Of a DNA stretch of 64,000 nt, positions 13,101 through 25,100 are shown one piece after another (the first letter of the stretch is position 1; each line of letters opens with the position of its first letter). Location: assembly GCF_047663525.1 (NCBI RefSeq), contig NC_092600.1, positions 6,072,001-6,136,000 of the forward strand. The letters run 5' to 3'. The stretch comes from Anas platyrhynchos (Eukaryota; Chordata; Aves; Anseriformes; Anatidae). A program made the position numbers and the translations under genes. The notes beneath the pieces are model-generated. The model was not told the origin of the DNA. It was given only the letters and a program-made list of their open reading frames with translations, and ran no database searches.

Positions 13101-16100
13101 CCCGAACGCCTCTTGGCCATCAAGCCAGCCTGCTGAGCTGAATGCACAGTGGGGGCCTGGGTCACAAAGCTCGTGAAGACCCACAGAAATGGGTGAGCCC
13201 TAATCCTGAAACTCAAGGGCCGTTCATGTTCGGGTCCACATCCAGATGGGATTGTGGATCACCATGTCCATCTCTGACAGCGCATGGAATGTTCCATTTC
13301 AATCTTCTCCTCAATTTTCTATAGCTTCTTCCCTTCTGCATCACCTCTCATGCCCTCCCTCCCACTTTCTCTCTCTCTAGCCCACCCTTATCTCATACAA
13401 AATCTCCTCCCACCTCTGTATTTCATCCACCTCTTTCCTTCTTTTATCTTTTCTGTTTCTGCACCCTTCCCTCTCCACCCACTCCCTGTTTCCCTCTCCT
13501 CTCACCGTCAGTATGTTGTATTCGGAGGCAGGAAAAGCCTTCCTGGAGAACACCATGCCAGTTGTGGGGTTGATGGTGAATATCCCCTCCTCCTCCTCCT
13601 CGATGGTGTAGGTGACCTGGCTGTTCTGGCCCTGGTCACGGTCAGAAGCGATCAGCCTGTAGACCGGCAGTGGTGTCTCCGAGGCTTCTCTCTCGGGGAG
13701 CTGCACCATGAAGAGCTTGTGGGGGAAAGTGGGGGGACTGTCGTTGGCATCCAGGACTTGTATCACGACTCTGCTGGTGGACTTCAGGGCTGGGTCCCCG
13801 TTGTCGGAAACTGCCACCTGCCAGCAAGCCAAAGGAGAAGGTGATAGAGCTGCTCGTTGTCACCTGGGCTGTGAGCTGCCAGCCTTCAGGCTGAAGGTAA
13901 TGAGCGTTACCTATTTCCCTCATCCTGAAGGATGATAGGGTTTTCACATGGATCTATGTTTGTACCTCAATGTTTTCAGACATTGCTCCTTTCCACAGAG
14001 CAAAACCTGGTGGCTGTACCTTGCAAGGCTTGTGCAAGTAGATGGCACGTGCCGTGAGCAGGGCAAGGAGTAGGTCAGACCCCACTGCGAGGTCAGGGCA
14101 GTGGGTCAGACCCCACTGCGAGGCCAGGCCATTGTCATTAGGGGCCACACAACCAAAAAGCTCAGCCTGGATTGCAACGGCTGAGCAAGTTATTGCCCAC
14201 CCTTGCTTTGCTGTGCCTGTGCATGCTCCCAGCTTGTTGCACTGCAGACAGAAATGTTTTATCCTCAATCACCCTGACAGCCTGAAACACCCTGAGATCC
14301 CTATAATGTAAATACCTATAGCTCGGAGCGGCTAGGGATGGGGGCAGGCAGTGCAAAGCTACAGAATGATGTTCGGAACAGCGAGATAAATGACGGTGGA
14401 TTCCTCTTTCTTCGGCAATTTATTATCCATCCTGCTAGAGGACAATTCCAGCCCTCTTCCTACATTCCCACAGCTTCCAGAACAGGCCTTTTGCTCCAGT
14501 CTTCAGCAAGGAAATAATAAACCCTGCAGTCCTGCTGCAGCTGTCTCTTACGGCAACGCACACCATTTAATTAAGTTTCCCAGCAGTTGGGAGCTGATGG
14601 GATGAGATTCTTTCTCTGTGCTCCAACTTGCAAGGAAAGTTCTTTGAGGACTTAATACACTTGTAAGTAAATAAAGCTAATTACAATCATCATTACCCAC
14701 CTCTAGGATATGTTCAGCCTTGTATTCTCGATCCAGCTGCCGCGAAGTTGTAGAAATCAGACCTGCCAAGGAAAAAAAAAACACCTTTGAGCTTCAAGAC
14801 TCAGCGTCCAAGGAGAACAAGGGCTGATCAAATCCCCGTGTGCCCAGTGTGAGCCTGCCTAGTGGGGCTGGTCCCTGCTCCTGTTGGGGTCAGAGGAGAC
14901 AACAGGTACCCACAGAGAGCATCTGTCACTGCGACTCGCTGGGTGGAGGGGCTGCTCTCCCTCCTCTGACTGCAGGGACCCTGAGGGATGTGTCATCCAC
15001 TCGATGCCCACCTCAGCTGAGGGGTGTGAAGACCTTGTGGTGAGGCGCTTGGTGAGAAAGGCTGCAGGACGGTGAAAACAAAGCCTTTCTTATGCCTCTA
15101 AGTCAGAAACGTTCTGTGTGCACTGGCACAAGTTCGGCCTCTTAACATGTCTCAACTCCTATTTTCCCCGTGTTGAACCTTGCTCTTTGTAATTTACAGT
15201 GTTTTGACAAAACTTTGCCGTCTGTCTTGGGAAATACCCTCTCTTCTGCCGCTAGAACAAATGCATTGAGGCTAAAAATAAGGTACATTGTTGATAGTGA
15301 TGTCGGTGCGTTATTTAACCCTTGCTGAGAGATGGGGTCAGTCCCCTAACACCTGCAAGATTTGAGGGTTTTCTAAAAAATAAATATTGTTTAACTGCAG
15401 GGAATAGGCTGGATGCAGGAGGGAAAATATGGCTTTTATAAAGTAGAGTTTAAATGAAAATCATCATAATTGCCTCTTTTTGGCCTAAGCTGAGTAGACG
15501 AAAGTGTGGAAAGGATGGAGCTGAGGTTTGAGTTTCCATGTCTTGTCTGATAATAGTCCTCACCACATGCCTTGACTCTTTACCTTTGTTGAAAAACGAC
15601 TCTAGACCATTTGCACAATTATTTTACAGATGATGGAAATTATGTATGTAACACATGATTTTCTGATGGCCCTCAAGTCTGACACCCGTGAATTCTTTTG
15701 TCCATTCCCTGCACCTCCTGCTGTTCCATGGCATTTGTTCCTCACTCAGGGAAGCCCTGCTTCCTCACACAAATAAAAATCAGGGTCAATTCTCCTGCCA
15801 AGCACCAGCAGTGATGCAGACCCTTACTGCTGGGAAATGCTTTGCATGGGAGGCACTTGCAGTGGTGTGAGCACGTGCGCTTGTGCATCCTGAAGAGCTT
15901 ACAGATCAGAGTGAACCCCTCTCAACTCTCATGTCTGGTCCAAAGCCAAAAAGTTTTAATTAACAGTATTGTTTTCAGTTGTATCATAGCTCTTCGGTGT
16001 ATTGCTGTTTAAGCATGATGGGCAGGAGAACATTTCAAACGGTTGCAGGAAACATCAGGCAGCTGAAGGAGGGAGCACGGAGCAGCTGGCTTGGAACAAG

Positions 16101-19100
16101 GCTATCATTAACCGTTTCCACTTTTTCTCTCAAATTATTCATGTTTGGCACCAGGCACTGCACTAAACATTTATTTGATGCCTTTACAATCATAAATCAA
16201 CACTCCTTAATGTGCTACGACAAGAAGATTTGAAAGGCTCTGTTTGCACGTATGTCACGGATTTTTTTCTCTCTACTCTTCCTTCTGACATCTCGGCAGG
16301 TGACGAGGATGCGGCAGTGGCCTGGGAGCACCCTGGATGGGGAGCTCCTGAATTCTTCCCAGGCTCATGAGAGGCGGAAGGGCTCCAACAGGAGCAAAAA
16401 ATCTTGATGTGCATGGAAATATTTTCTTAGTGGGGGCCTAAATAGGGAATCACAGCAGCGGTTTGCTGAGATCTGAGATGCTCCAGTCCGCATTGCCAAT
16501 AGGCTGGAGAGGGCAGGGAGTGAAGTCTGAAACTCAGCAACTTCAGGGAATGATTCATGATTTTGGCCTGACGAGTCCATAGGGCATGTAGCTGGATATT
16601 GCCAATGGAGCCACCCAGTACCTGTGGGGCCACTGCGGACACTTCCAGTTTATCCGATTGCAAAATTCAGTTGCAACAGACTAATACCAAGTGTGCACTT
16701 GGTTACTGCATGCCAGCTGATGGAAGGAACTTAAACCACTCTAAAGAGATTATTTGGATCTGCCTGGCCACACCCTGAAATTCTTCTGCGACCTAACAAT
16801 AAAAATGAAAGAAACAGGATCATAGCTGAGATTCTTACAGCTGGAGAAGGACTGTGATGGCAGATGGACTGGGGCTTAATGGTTACCCTGAGTGTCTACG
16901 TAAGATGCTCAGATCTGCTGGGAAGAAAGAGCTGTCTCTGCTCTCCATCACGTACCTGTCCCATAACCCTGTCAGCATTTTGGGGTTTAGCTTCCTATCT
17001 GGTGATCACAAGTCAAAGGGTTGGCTTCTCCGCCTGACCCCAGCCAAAATCCCTCTGTCCCTCACCCCAAGCCCAACTGCAGTTGCTCCCCAGAGGTGGA
17101 TACAGCTCTGCCATGAGGCCAGAAACCCCTCGTGGTTAAGGGTTCATCGCTCCCATTCCCACACAGGGCTGCCACCATGCACAAACTGCCCGCGGTGCTC
17201 CCGTGGCGGCCGAGCACCCAGAGACAGGGAGACGGGGATCAGACGAGGTGCTCGAGAGAAGCCAGCTGGAATTCATGCTTACTTCTATTTGTTGCTGCTT
17301 GGTTGTACATCCTGTGAGGCCGGAGGGCTCAGATGGAAGCAGAAACCATTATTTAAGGAAAACTGCTGACAGCTTTTGTGGCCTGGGGAAAAAGTTCCTC
17401 CCTTCCTCCTGCTGCCCCTTGCAAGGACCTGGGAAGAGCCCTTCAGTTTGTAATGAGAGTGTTCTGGTGTGTGCACGTGTGTGTTGTCAGCACAATCCCT
17501 GCCTGTCTAGAGAACAGCAGCCAGAGTGGGTGTCCTGTCTGTGCTCACATAGATGGCCCCGAAGGTTTCTGATGGGACTTCTGGTGGCTGAACAAAACCG
17601 CTGAGGGTCCTGACTGCACTTGGCCAACTCCCTGATCTCAGTGCTCACCTGGAGGGCCAGAAACGATCCTTTCTGCTGCTTACATGCAGCCAGGCTCAAG
17701 CCCTGCCCTAGCACCTATCTACATGCAGCAATGGGAAAGATTGTCTGCGATTCTCCCGCTCGCTGCCTGGAAAGGGGAGAGAGGAAAGCTGGTCGTGTTG
17801 GAACAGGAGCAGCAAAATTAACAGTGCGTTGTTGTCAGGGAACAAAAAAGAGTAATAACTTCTGCTGGCAAGAGCAGAGCTGGGGTGGAGGTTGCTGGCC
17901 CCCCGCCCTGGCTGCAGGGAGGAAAATCTCAAATAGTTAAAATAGCCAGAATCAGGTTTTTAAGCAACAATGCTTTCACAGGAGCTGGGGAAGGGAAGAG
18001 GCTGTTCCCTTTAAATCCTCTTTTTCTTGTCCCATTCTTGTTTCCATTCCACACTCTCTGCTCTCTCCTATCACCTCCCTTTTTGTTCTGAGCTGGCTTT
18101 GCACTGGAGCTGTGGTACATGGCTCTGGCAGCAGCAGTGCAGCCAGCCCTCACATTCAGGGCTGTGTTGGGGTAATCTTCCACGAAGAGCAAAGCAGGCA
18201 ACAACAGGCATCTTTGGGAAGCCTGTGGACACCGACAGTGCAGGAGAAGCACCAGGACAAGCCATAGGTAGGAATTGGAGGTGAATAGTCCAAGGAAAAT
18301 GGTTCTTCAGACAGCCTTTCAGCAGGAGAAACGGCTTCATCCTGACTCTTCCTGCCACAGTCTCCTCATTCCTCCCAATCCTGTTTGGACTGGAACTTGC
18401 TGCTTCGCATCAGGGACTCAAACCCAGCACAAAACAAGCTGAAAACTTTTCCAGCAAAATACCCCGAACCCAACTCTCTCTCCATCTCTCCATCTATCTC
18501 TCTATCTCTCTATCTGTCTCCCATAAAAGCTGCTCTGCACCATCTGCGAGGCTGGGCTGGAGAGATTCCATCGCCCATGGCAGAAAGCTTTCATCTCGCT
18601 GCGCAGTTTTATTCCCTCTTCTCATTAGCCTTTCATTTATTTTCCCTCTTTTTCTCCACCCTCTTGAGGGAACTGAGAGCTGGAAGAGCTTAGAGCCCTT
18701 CTGTGGTGGTTCAGGGCTGCTGGAGGAGCCCAGCCCTGCTGGGGACAGTTGTCGTGGCTGTTCTTGTCTCCTGCCAAGGCCCCAGGAGGAGAAGGGTCCA
18801 TGCTGGTTCTGTCTCCACTGGTCAGCCCCCCCTCCTCTTGGGATCCTGGATCAAACGCAGAAGGAGCTGGCTCCAGGAGCAGAAAGAGGTTACTTGCAGC
18901 AGTGTGGCACCATGCCCTCGATAATTATCCAGGGCTATTCTGCAGGGTTATTCCGGGTGTAGACATGCTTGTTGCAGGAGTCAGTTGGGTCCTGAATTCC
19001 CTCAGTGCACACGATGAGAACAAGTTTCCTCTCCTATCTCTCTGCCAAGGGGCTCCTAGGGGGAGCTCCCAGGGAAGCTGGGTCATACAGACCTCTGGCA

Positions 19101-22100
19101 TCTCAGGAACCGAGCTGCTAACGAGTCTCTTCATGATGGTTTCCTCTAGCTAATAAGGCAAGAGATGCATTTATTGCATTTCAACAACAAAAGATATGTC
19201 CTAACTAAAAATCCAGAATAAACCCCAGTGCTCTAGCAGCACTGCAGTGCTCAGATACTTGCAGTGCTTTCTCTCTTTTCCTGTTTAAAAATAATTCCTT
19301 TAATTAGCTCTTCACTAGGACAACTGTTTTTTGAATGCAGCCTTGCACTGATATGAATGACCAGAAACTGAAACACCAGCAGTTCATCTGCCAACACCAG
19401 GCCGAGACCAAAGATTATATTTTTATTCTACTTAATGGAGCAACTAGCATGTCCTTATCTGCAAAACAAAAATATCACAGGGGTTCCAATAAGCTGCCTG
19501 CAGCTCAGAACTTTAGACAAGCTGTGATATTTTTTCTGGCAGTAGCAGCAGATGACTTCTCTTTAGATACTGTAAGCACGAGGATATAAACTGCTCAGTT
19601 TATGCCAACGTTTGCAGGTAATCATTTGTTCTTTTGGATAACACATGCAAAGAAAAGGAAAAATGAATCCTCATCAGGCTTGGAAGCAGGTCCTTAAACA
19701 ACCTCCAAACTCAGGGTTTAAAGAAGAGACCTCCAGCAACTGGCCAAGAGATAAGATCAGCTCCTGAGTTTCTTACGGACTGACAAACGTATCACTCTTC
19801 ACATGCAAATTACCTGACTGTAGAGAGAAATGGATGGGAGGTGACTCACACCCGACAGAGCTTTTTTTGTCTAAGATGGGAATTAAAGGGTTGGCTTAGA
19901 GGTGAGGCGTCTCATTCGCAGATGTTCGAATTTTGCCAGTGCCTCTCGTCTTTTCATAAAACACAACAGCTTTGGAGCATGGCTTTGTGGGGCTGCGCTC
20001 ACACCAGGGTGAAAGTTTTCCTTGCTGAGAGCATGGAGAAGGCTGGATGTCCTGCAGGGTGATGGGTGCAAGCAGGAACCCAGCACTTATGCAAGCTGTC
20101 CACAGGGCTGAGCTGTCCACATTTATTTGGGCTTTGTGGGAAGGTCGGATACAGAGCAATGCCCTGACCTGGCTAAAAGACTTCTGACTGGGGGTCAGAG
20201 GTGCAGCTGACATCTCCATCTGTATCCACATGGTGCCACGTACAGACACCCTACAAATCTCTTGCAACCAGAAGGATCTCAGCATTTCAGCATAGCAATT
20301 ACTTTCTTAACACCCTTTTCCCAGCCAGCTGTAGAGGGCTGCCAGAGAGCCACCAGGGAACATGTAACCGAGAGCTGCACCAGCCTTTTTCTGTGCGCCC
20401 AGCTCCTTTCCCATCTGAGAGCAGGCTGCTCTCCCGCTGCAGTAGGTGAACTGCTTTTATCACCCGCAAGAGATCAAAGTCATGCAATTAATCCTCTCCC
20501 AAAGTGAGGCTCTGCGCCCTCCCTTCCCTCTCCTCGCAGGAGCTGATGGAGCGAAGGGCACGGCGCAGCTTTCCCTGCCAGACTGGCCCAATGTCAGCAC
20601 TGCTGGGATAGTTTGAGGAAGCTGTTTACACCAAACATCAGTGGGTTTTTGATGGCTCTGAAAGATCTGGTAATTAATCCTCAGATGAAAGATACAGTCT
20701 AGGAAGATGGCAGAAGAGGCTTACTGTACTAACTACGCTAATTGTGCCGGAGGATGGGTGGAGCTTTTAAATGCAGTGGGATTCACTTTTATTAATCCTG
20801 CCCTGCTCTGTCCCAGGAGCAAATAGTCACCTCCAGAAGGGTGTTTCCTGGCTCAGGCTGTGCAGTAGGCCAGTTGTTTATAAGGTGGAATATTAAACGC
20901 AGCTCCTTCACTGTGTGCAGGACTTTGAAAACAGCACATCTGTGTCACTCTAAGAGCAAATAGCAGCCTTCAGGTTGAGGGTTTTATTTGTGAGCCTCCC
21001 CGCACCGTGTATCTGGAGACTGGGACTTTTGCTGCAGAAGGAAGGGATGACAATGCAGCTCTGTGGGCTGTTTATATTGAATATGAAACATCCTTTGGGC
21101 ACCTGAAAGCCTCAAAAACCAATGCCGAGTCGGGTCAGTCTTACCTGTAACGAGGTTAATGGTGAAGAGTCCTTGAGGATTTCCAGTTAGGATGTGAAAA
21201 GTCAGTTTTCCCTCTGAGCTGGAGTCAGGGTCTAAGGCATCGAGCTGAAGGACAGATGTGTTTGGTGGGGAATTCTCCATCACAGAGGCATAAAAGACAG
21301 GCCTGGACATCTGAGGTGGGTTGTCATTGGTATCGGTGACTTCAATATAGATTTCAGTCACAGAAGACAGAGGAACTGTTCCCAGGTCAAGAGCTAGCAC
21401 TGTCAGCCAGTAGTGAGATGTCCCTTCTCGGTCGAGTGGTCCGATGGTCCGGATGGTGCCTAAAAGAATGACAGACAAGGCTTGTGAGGGATCGAGGGCG
21501 CTCAGATCGCTTTATCCTTAATGCCAGACCAGTCTGTGCCTCTGCTCTGCCTCCTGGCTTTTGCTGGAGATACGAACCTTGGCACCAGCCTTGCATGGAT
21601 GTGAGATTGTGTGGAAGGTGAGGGCTTGCTTGAGCTGAGGGTAATTTGGTACAAGAGTGAAAAGGAAGGCCTGGGTATTCTGAGGGAGAGAAGACAAGCC
21701 ATGCTCGTTCCTCCCCATACACAGGGAGGCACATTGTATATCCCTGCACGAAGTGGGAGGATTTGAATGCATTGGGAAAAAAAAAAAAGACAAAACAAAA
21801 CACATGGTTTAAGCCCTTGAGTTACACCCTGAAACCAAGCTGCATTACCTGTGTCCTTTTCAATGCGGAAGATGGACAGGCCAGTGCCCTCTCGGAGGAA
21901 ATACTGAACCTCTCCATCTTTCCCCTTGTCGATATCCTTTGCCGTGACCATCATCACTGATGTGCCCTCGGGGCTGTTCTCCTGCACCCAGCCTTTGAAG
22001 ACAAAGGAGGCAAAGCGTGGTGGGTACAAGTTCTCGTTGACATCAAGGATGTTCACTTCCAGGTGGCAGAGGGAAGAGCGAGAGAAGGGCTTCCCACTGT

Positions 22101-25100
22101 CACTGACCTGCACGGTTAGATTGTAAGAGTCCTTCTTCTCATAGTCCAGCTCCTTCTCTAACCGGAGCGCCCCAGTCAGCTTATCCACATGGAACATCAT
22201 CTCCTCGTCGTTAATGAGGCTGTACCTCACCTCTCCCCCAGAGCCAGCATCTGGGTCAAAAGCCTCCAGAAAGAGGAGAATGGTTCCTACAGGCAGGTCC
22301 TCTGGGACCTTCACACTGTTCAAGGCTGGCAGGCACTGCGGGGTGTTGTCATTCACATCCTCCAGAGTCACGGTGAGATCCGTAACGGAGAACAGCTGGT
22401 AGCCTGTTTTGGGCTGGTCCCTGGCTTCGATTTTCAGCACGTAGCAGGGCCACGATTCTCTATCCAGTGCACCCGTGACTGTCACTTCTCCAGTGACACT
22501 GTTAATGGCAAACTTGTCAGTGGGGGTTAGCAGAGAATATTTTACCCTCCCATTATCATCCGTATCAGCATCTTCTGCTTTCAGCTGAGCTATAGTTGTC
22601 CCTGTTGCTACATTTTCAGGTACCACCACCCAGTAGGCACCCTGTGGGAATTTAGGAGTGTTATCATTGGTATCCAACACATTCACAGCCAACAGTTTCC
22701 AAGATGATTTTTGTGGTGTGCCAAGGTCGTACACAGTAATGTTAAGAATGTAAAAGCTGGTTCGTTCATGATCTAAAGGAGTAAGGACTTGAAGGAGACC
22801 TGTTTCCAGGTCAATGGTAAAGCAGCTGTCATCATTTCCATCCGAGATCACATAGACCAGCTTCCCATTAAAACCAGTATCAGGATCAACAGCTGAAAGG
22901 TCTGCAATAGTTGAGTTGATGGGAACAGTCTCTATGATATCAATAGATCGTGGAAAGCTGTCATCAAATTTGGGAGCGTTATGGTTTATAAGGTGCAAGT
23001 TCAGAGAAGTTTCGTCATCCTGCCCATGGCCTTGGGACTGAGACTCAATGGAGTGTATGATAGTCTCTGTCAGTTGCTTCAGTACTCCTGTTTCCTCACA
23101 CTGCATTTTGACTGGGAGACCTTGGCTGACCACAGTGATATTTACAGATGTTGGCACAGCATAGTTCTCTCCGTCTGTTGCAGTTATTTTCAGAGAGTAG
23201 AAGAGTGGCTGTTCAGAGGGAAGATCTCTCAGAGATATTCTGAGGGATATTACTCCAGAGATGGGATTCAATTCAAAATGCCGTAGCTCATTGCCAGACT
23301 TGATTTCGTATTTGATATGCTGCAGCTCATCGCTGTCGATTGCAGAGACCGTGGCCACAGGGTTCCCGACAGGAAAATCCCGGGGGATGCTGCCACTGCA
23401 GCTTGCCTTCTCAAACACAGGGGCGTTGTCGTTGACATTGTTGAGCACGAGGGAGACGTACACCTCCGTTTCGTGACGGAAAGGTGAGCCCCAATCTGAT
23501 GCCCACACTCGCAGATGGTACCATCTCTGCATCAACTCATAGTCCATCGACTTGGAGGTGGAAATGATGCCAGAATACGGGTCGATGACAAAAGGGACCG
23601 ATTTCTGGTTGGCTATGGTGTAGGTTACAAAGCCGTTGTCTCCTTCATCTTCATCTGTAGCCATTACTGTTAAGACACTGGTACCAGGAGGAACGTTCTC
23701 ATCAAAGGCCCCCCGGTATGAAGACTGACTAAAACTTGGTGCGTGATTGTTGCAGTCAACGATATCAATGGAAACAGTTGTGGATGTATGGCTGTTAGTG
23801 GTTGTAACTTCAAGTTCAAAATGAGACTGTTCATGGAAGTCCATTGCTCTGACAGTAGTTATCAGCCCAGTGTGAGGATTGATTTTAAAATTTGTGCTGT
23901 TAGGAGTGGGTCTCAAAACATATTTAAGGTTTGGGAAGACTGGTGTAATCTTCACCATTACAACTTGGCTTCCAGCTGGGGAAAATTCACTGAGCTGGAC
24001 CCGGTACACTTCTTTCTCAAATCTGGCAGAGACATACTTGGCAGGAGGTATATGTATAACTCTAACAGGAGAGAAAAGTGGTGGCTTGCTCTTGTCCTTG
24101 GCTTGCAGACTGAGGTTGAAACCAAAGGGGTAGAGTAGCCAGTTGACTTCTTTGGTTGACACAATCATGAACTCCGTGCTCCCGAAGTAGGATGGGATAA
24201 CTTTGAAATGCCTGCCTGGATCTCCATCCACAAGTTCAACTGAATCTATTCCTGCTTCCGAGTCACCACTTTCTACAGACAGGGTTGCATAGAGCAAGTC
24301 TTCAGCTGAATCGGGAGGTGTCACCTTCACGGTGGAGATAGAGGGGGGTTTCCTGGCAGATGGCTCCACTTGGATAGTGAGACTAGCCAGGTTCCCAAAG
24401 CCATTCCCCTCTGTGATCTTCCTCATTCTGTCCACAGCCAAAACTTGCAGGTGGTGCCTGCCTCGATGGGTGCTGTTCAGCCTGCCCATGGTCATAACTG
24501 CTCCCGTGGTGGGGTGGACGGTGAATAGGTCCGACTTGGTGTTGAGGGAGTAGTAGAACTCCGCATTCTGGCCAGCATCGGCATCCGTGGCACTGAGCGT
24601 GCTGACCACTGTTTTCAGAGGAGTGTCTTCTCTGATGGACACTTTGTAGGAGGGGGGTGAAAAGAGAGGTTTCAAGTCATTTCTGTCCAGAATATGGATC
24701 AAGACTTTGGCCCAGGCTTCGTAGGCAAAAGTGCTCTCTGTGGCTTTGATTATCAACAGATAACTATCTTTGACCTCCCGATTTAAAAGTGCTGTGTTGC
24801 TGCTCCTGGTTCTTATCCTCAAGAAGCAGAAATCCCCAATCACGTGCTCCTCTGTTTTGAAGAGACCGGTGGTGTCCCCAGAAGCTATTCTGTATCTGAT
24901 GTCCCACTCGGGGTCTGTCTTGTAAATCCCCATCTTGACGTAACTCTCCACGTAGGTCTTGGGAGCTGAATTCTCGTAGATGGTGGCATTGTAGAAGAAG
25001 TGGGTGAAGTGCAGAGGGGACGTGTTGCCTTTCTCACAGCTTGCCTCACGGACCGTGCAGTGCACCAGTAAAACAGCAAAACTCAGGAAGTGCCTCTTGG

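Noticed and set aside
21502-21848. Apparent extension of FAT2 coding exon 1 past residue 1088
   Set aside because: The extra residues come from intron read-through after the donor ACAG|GTAATG. The next exon at 21459 continues the FAT2 sequence exactly.
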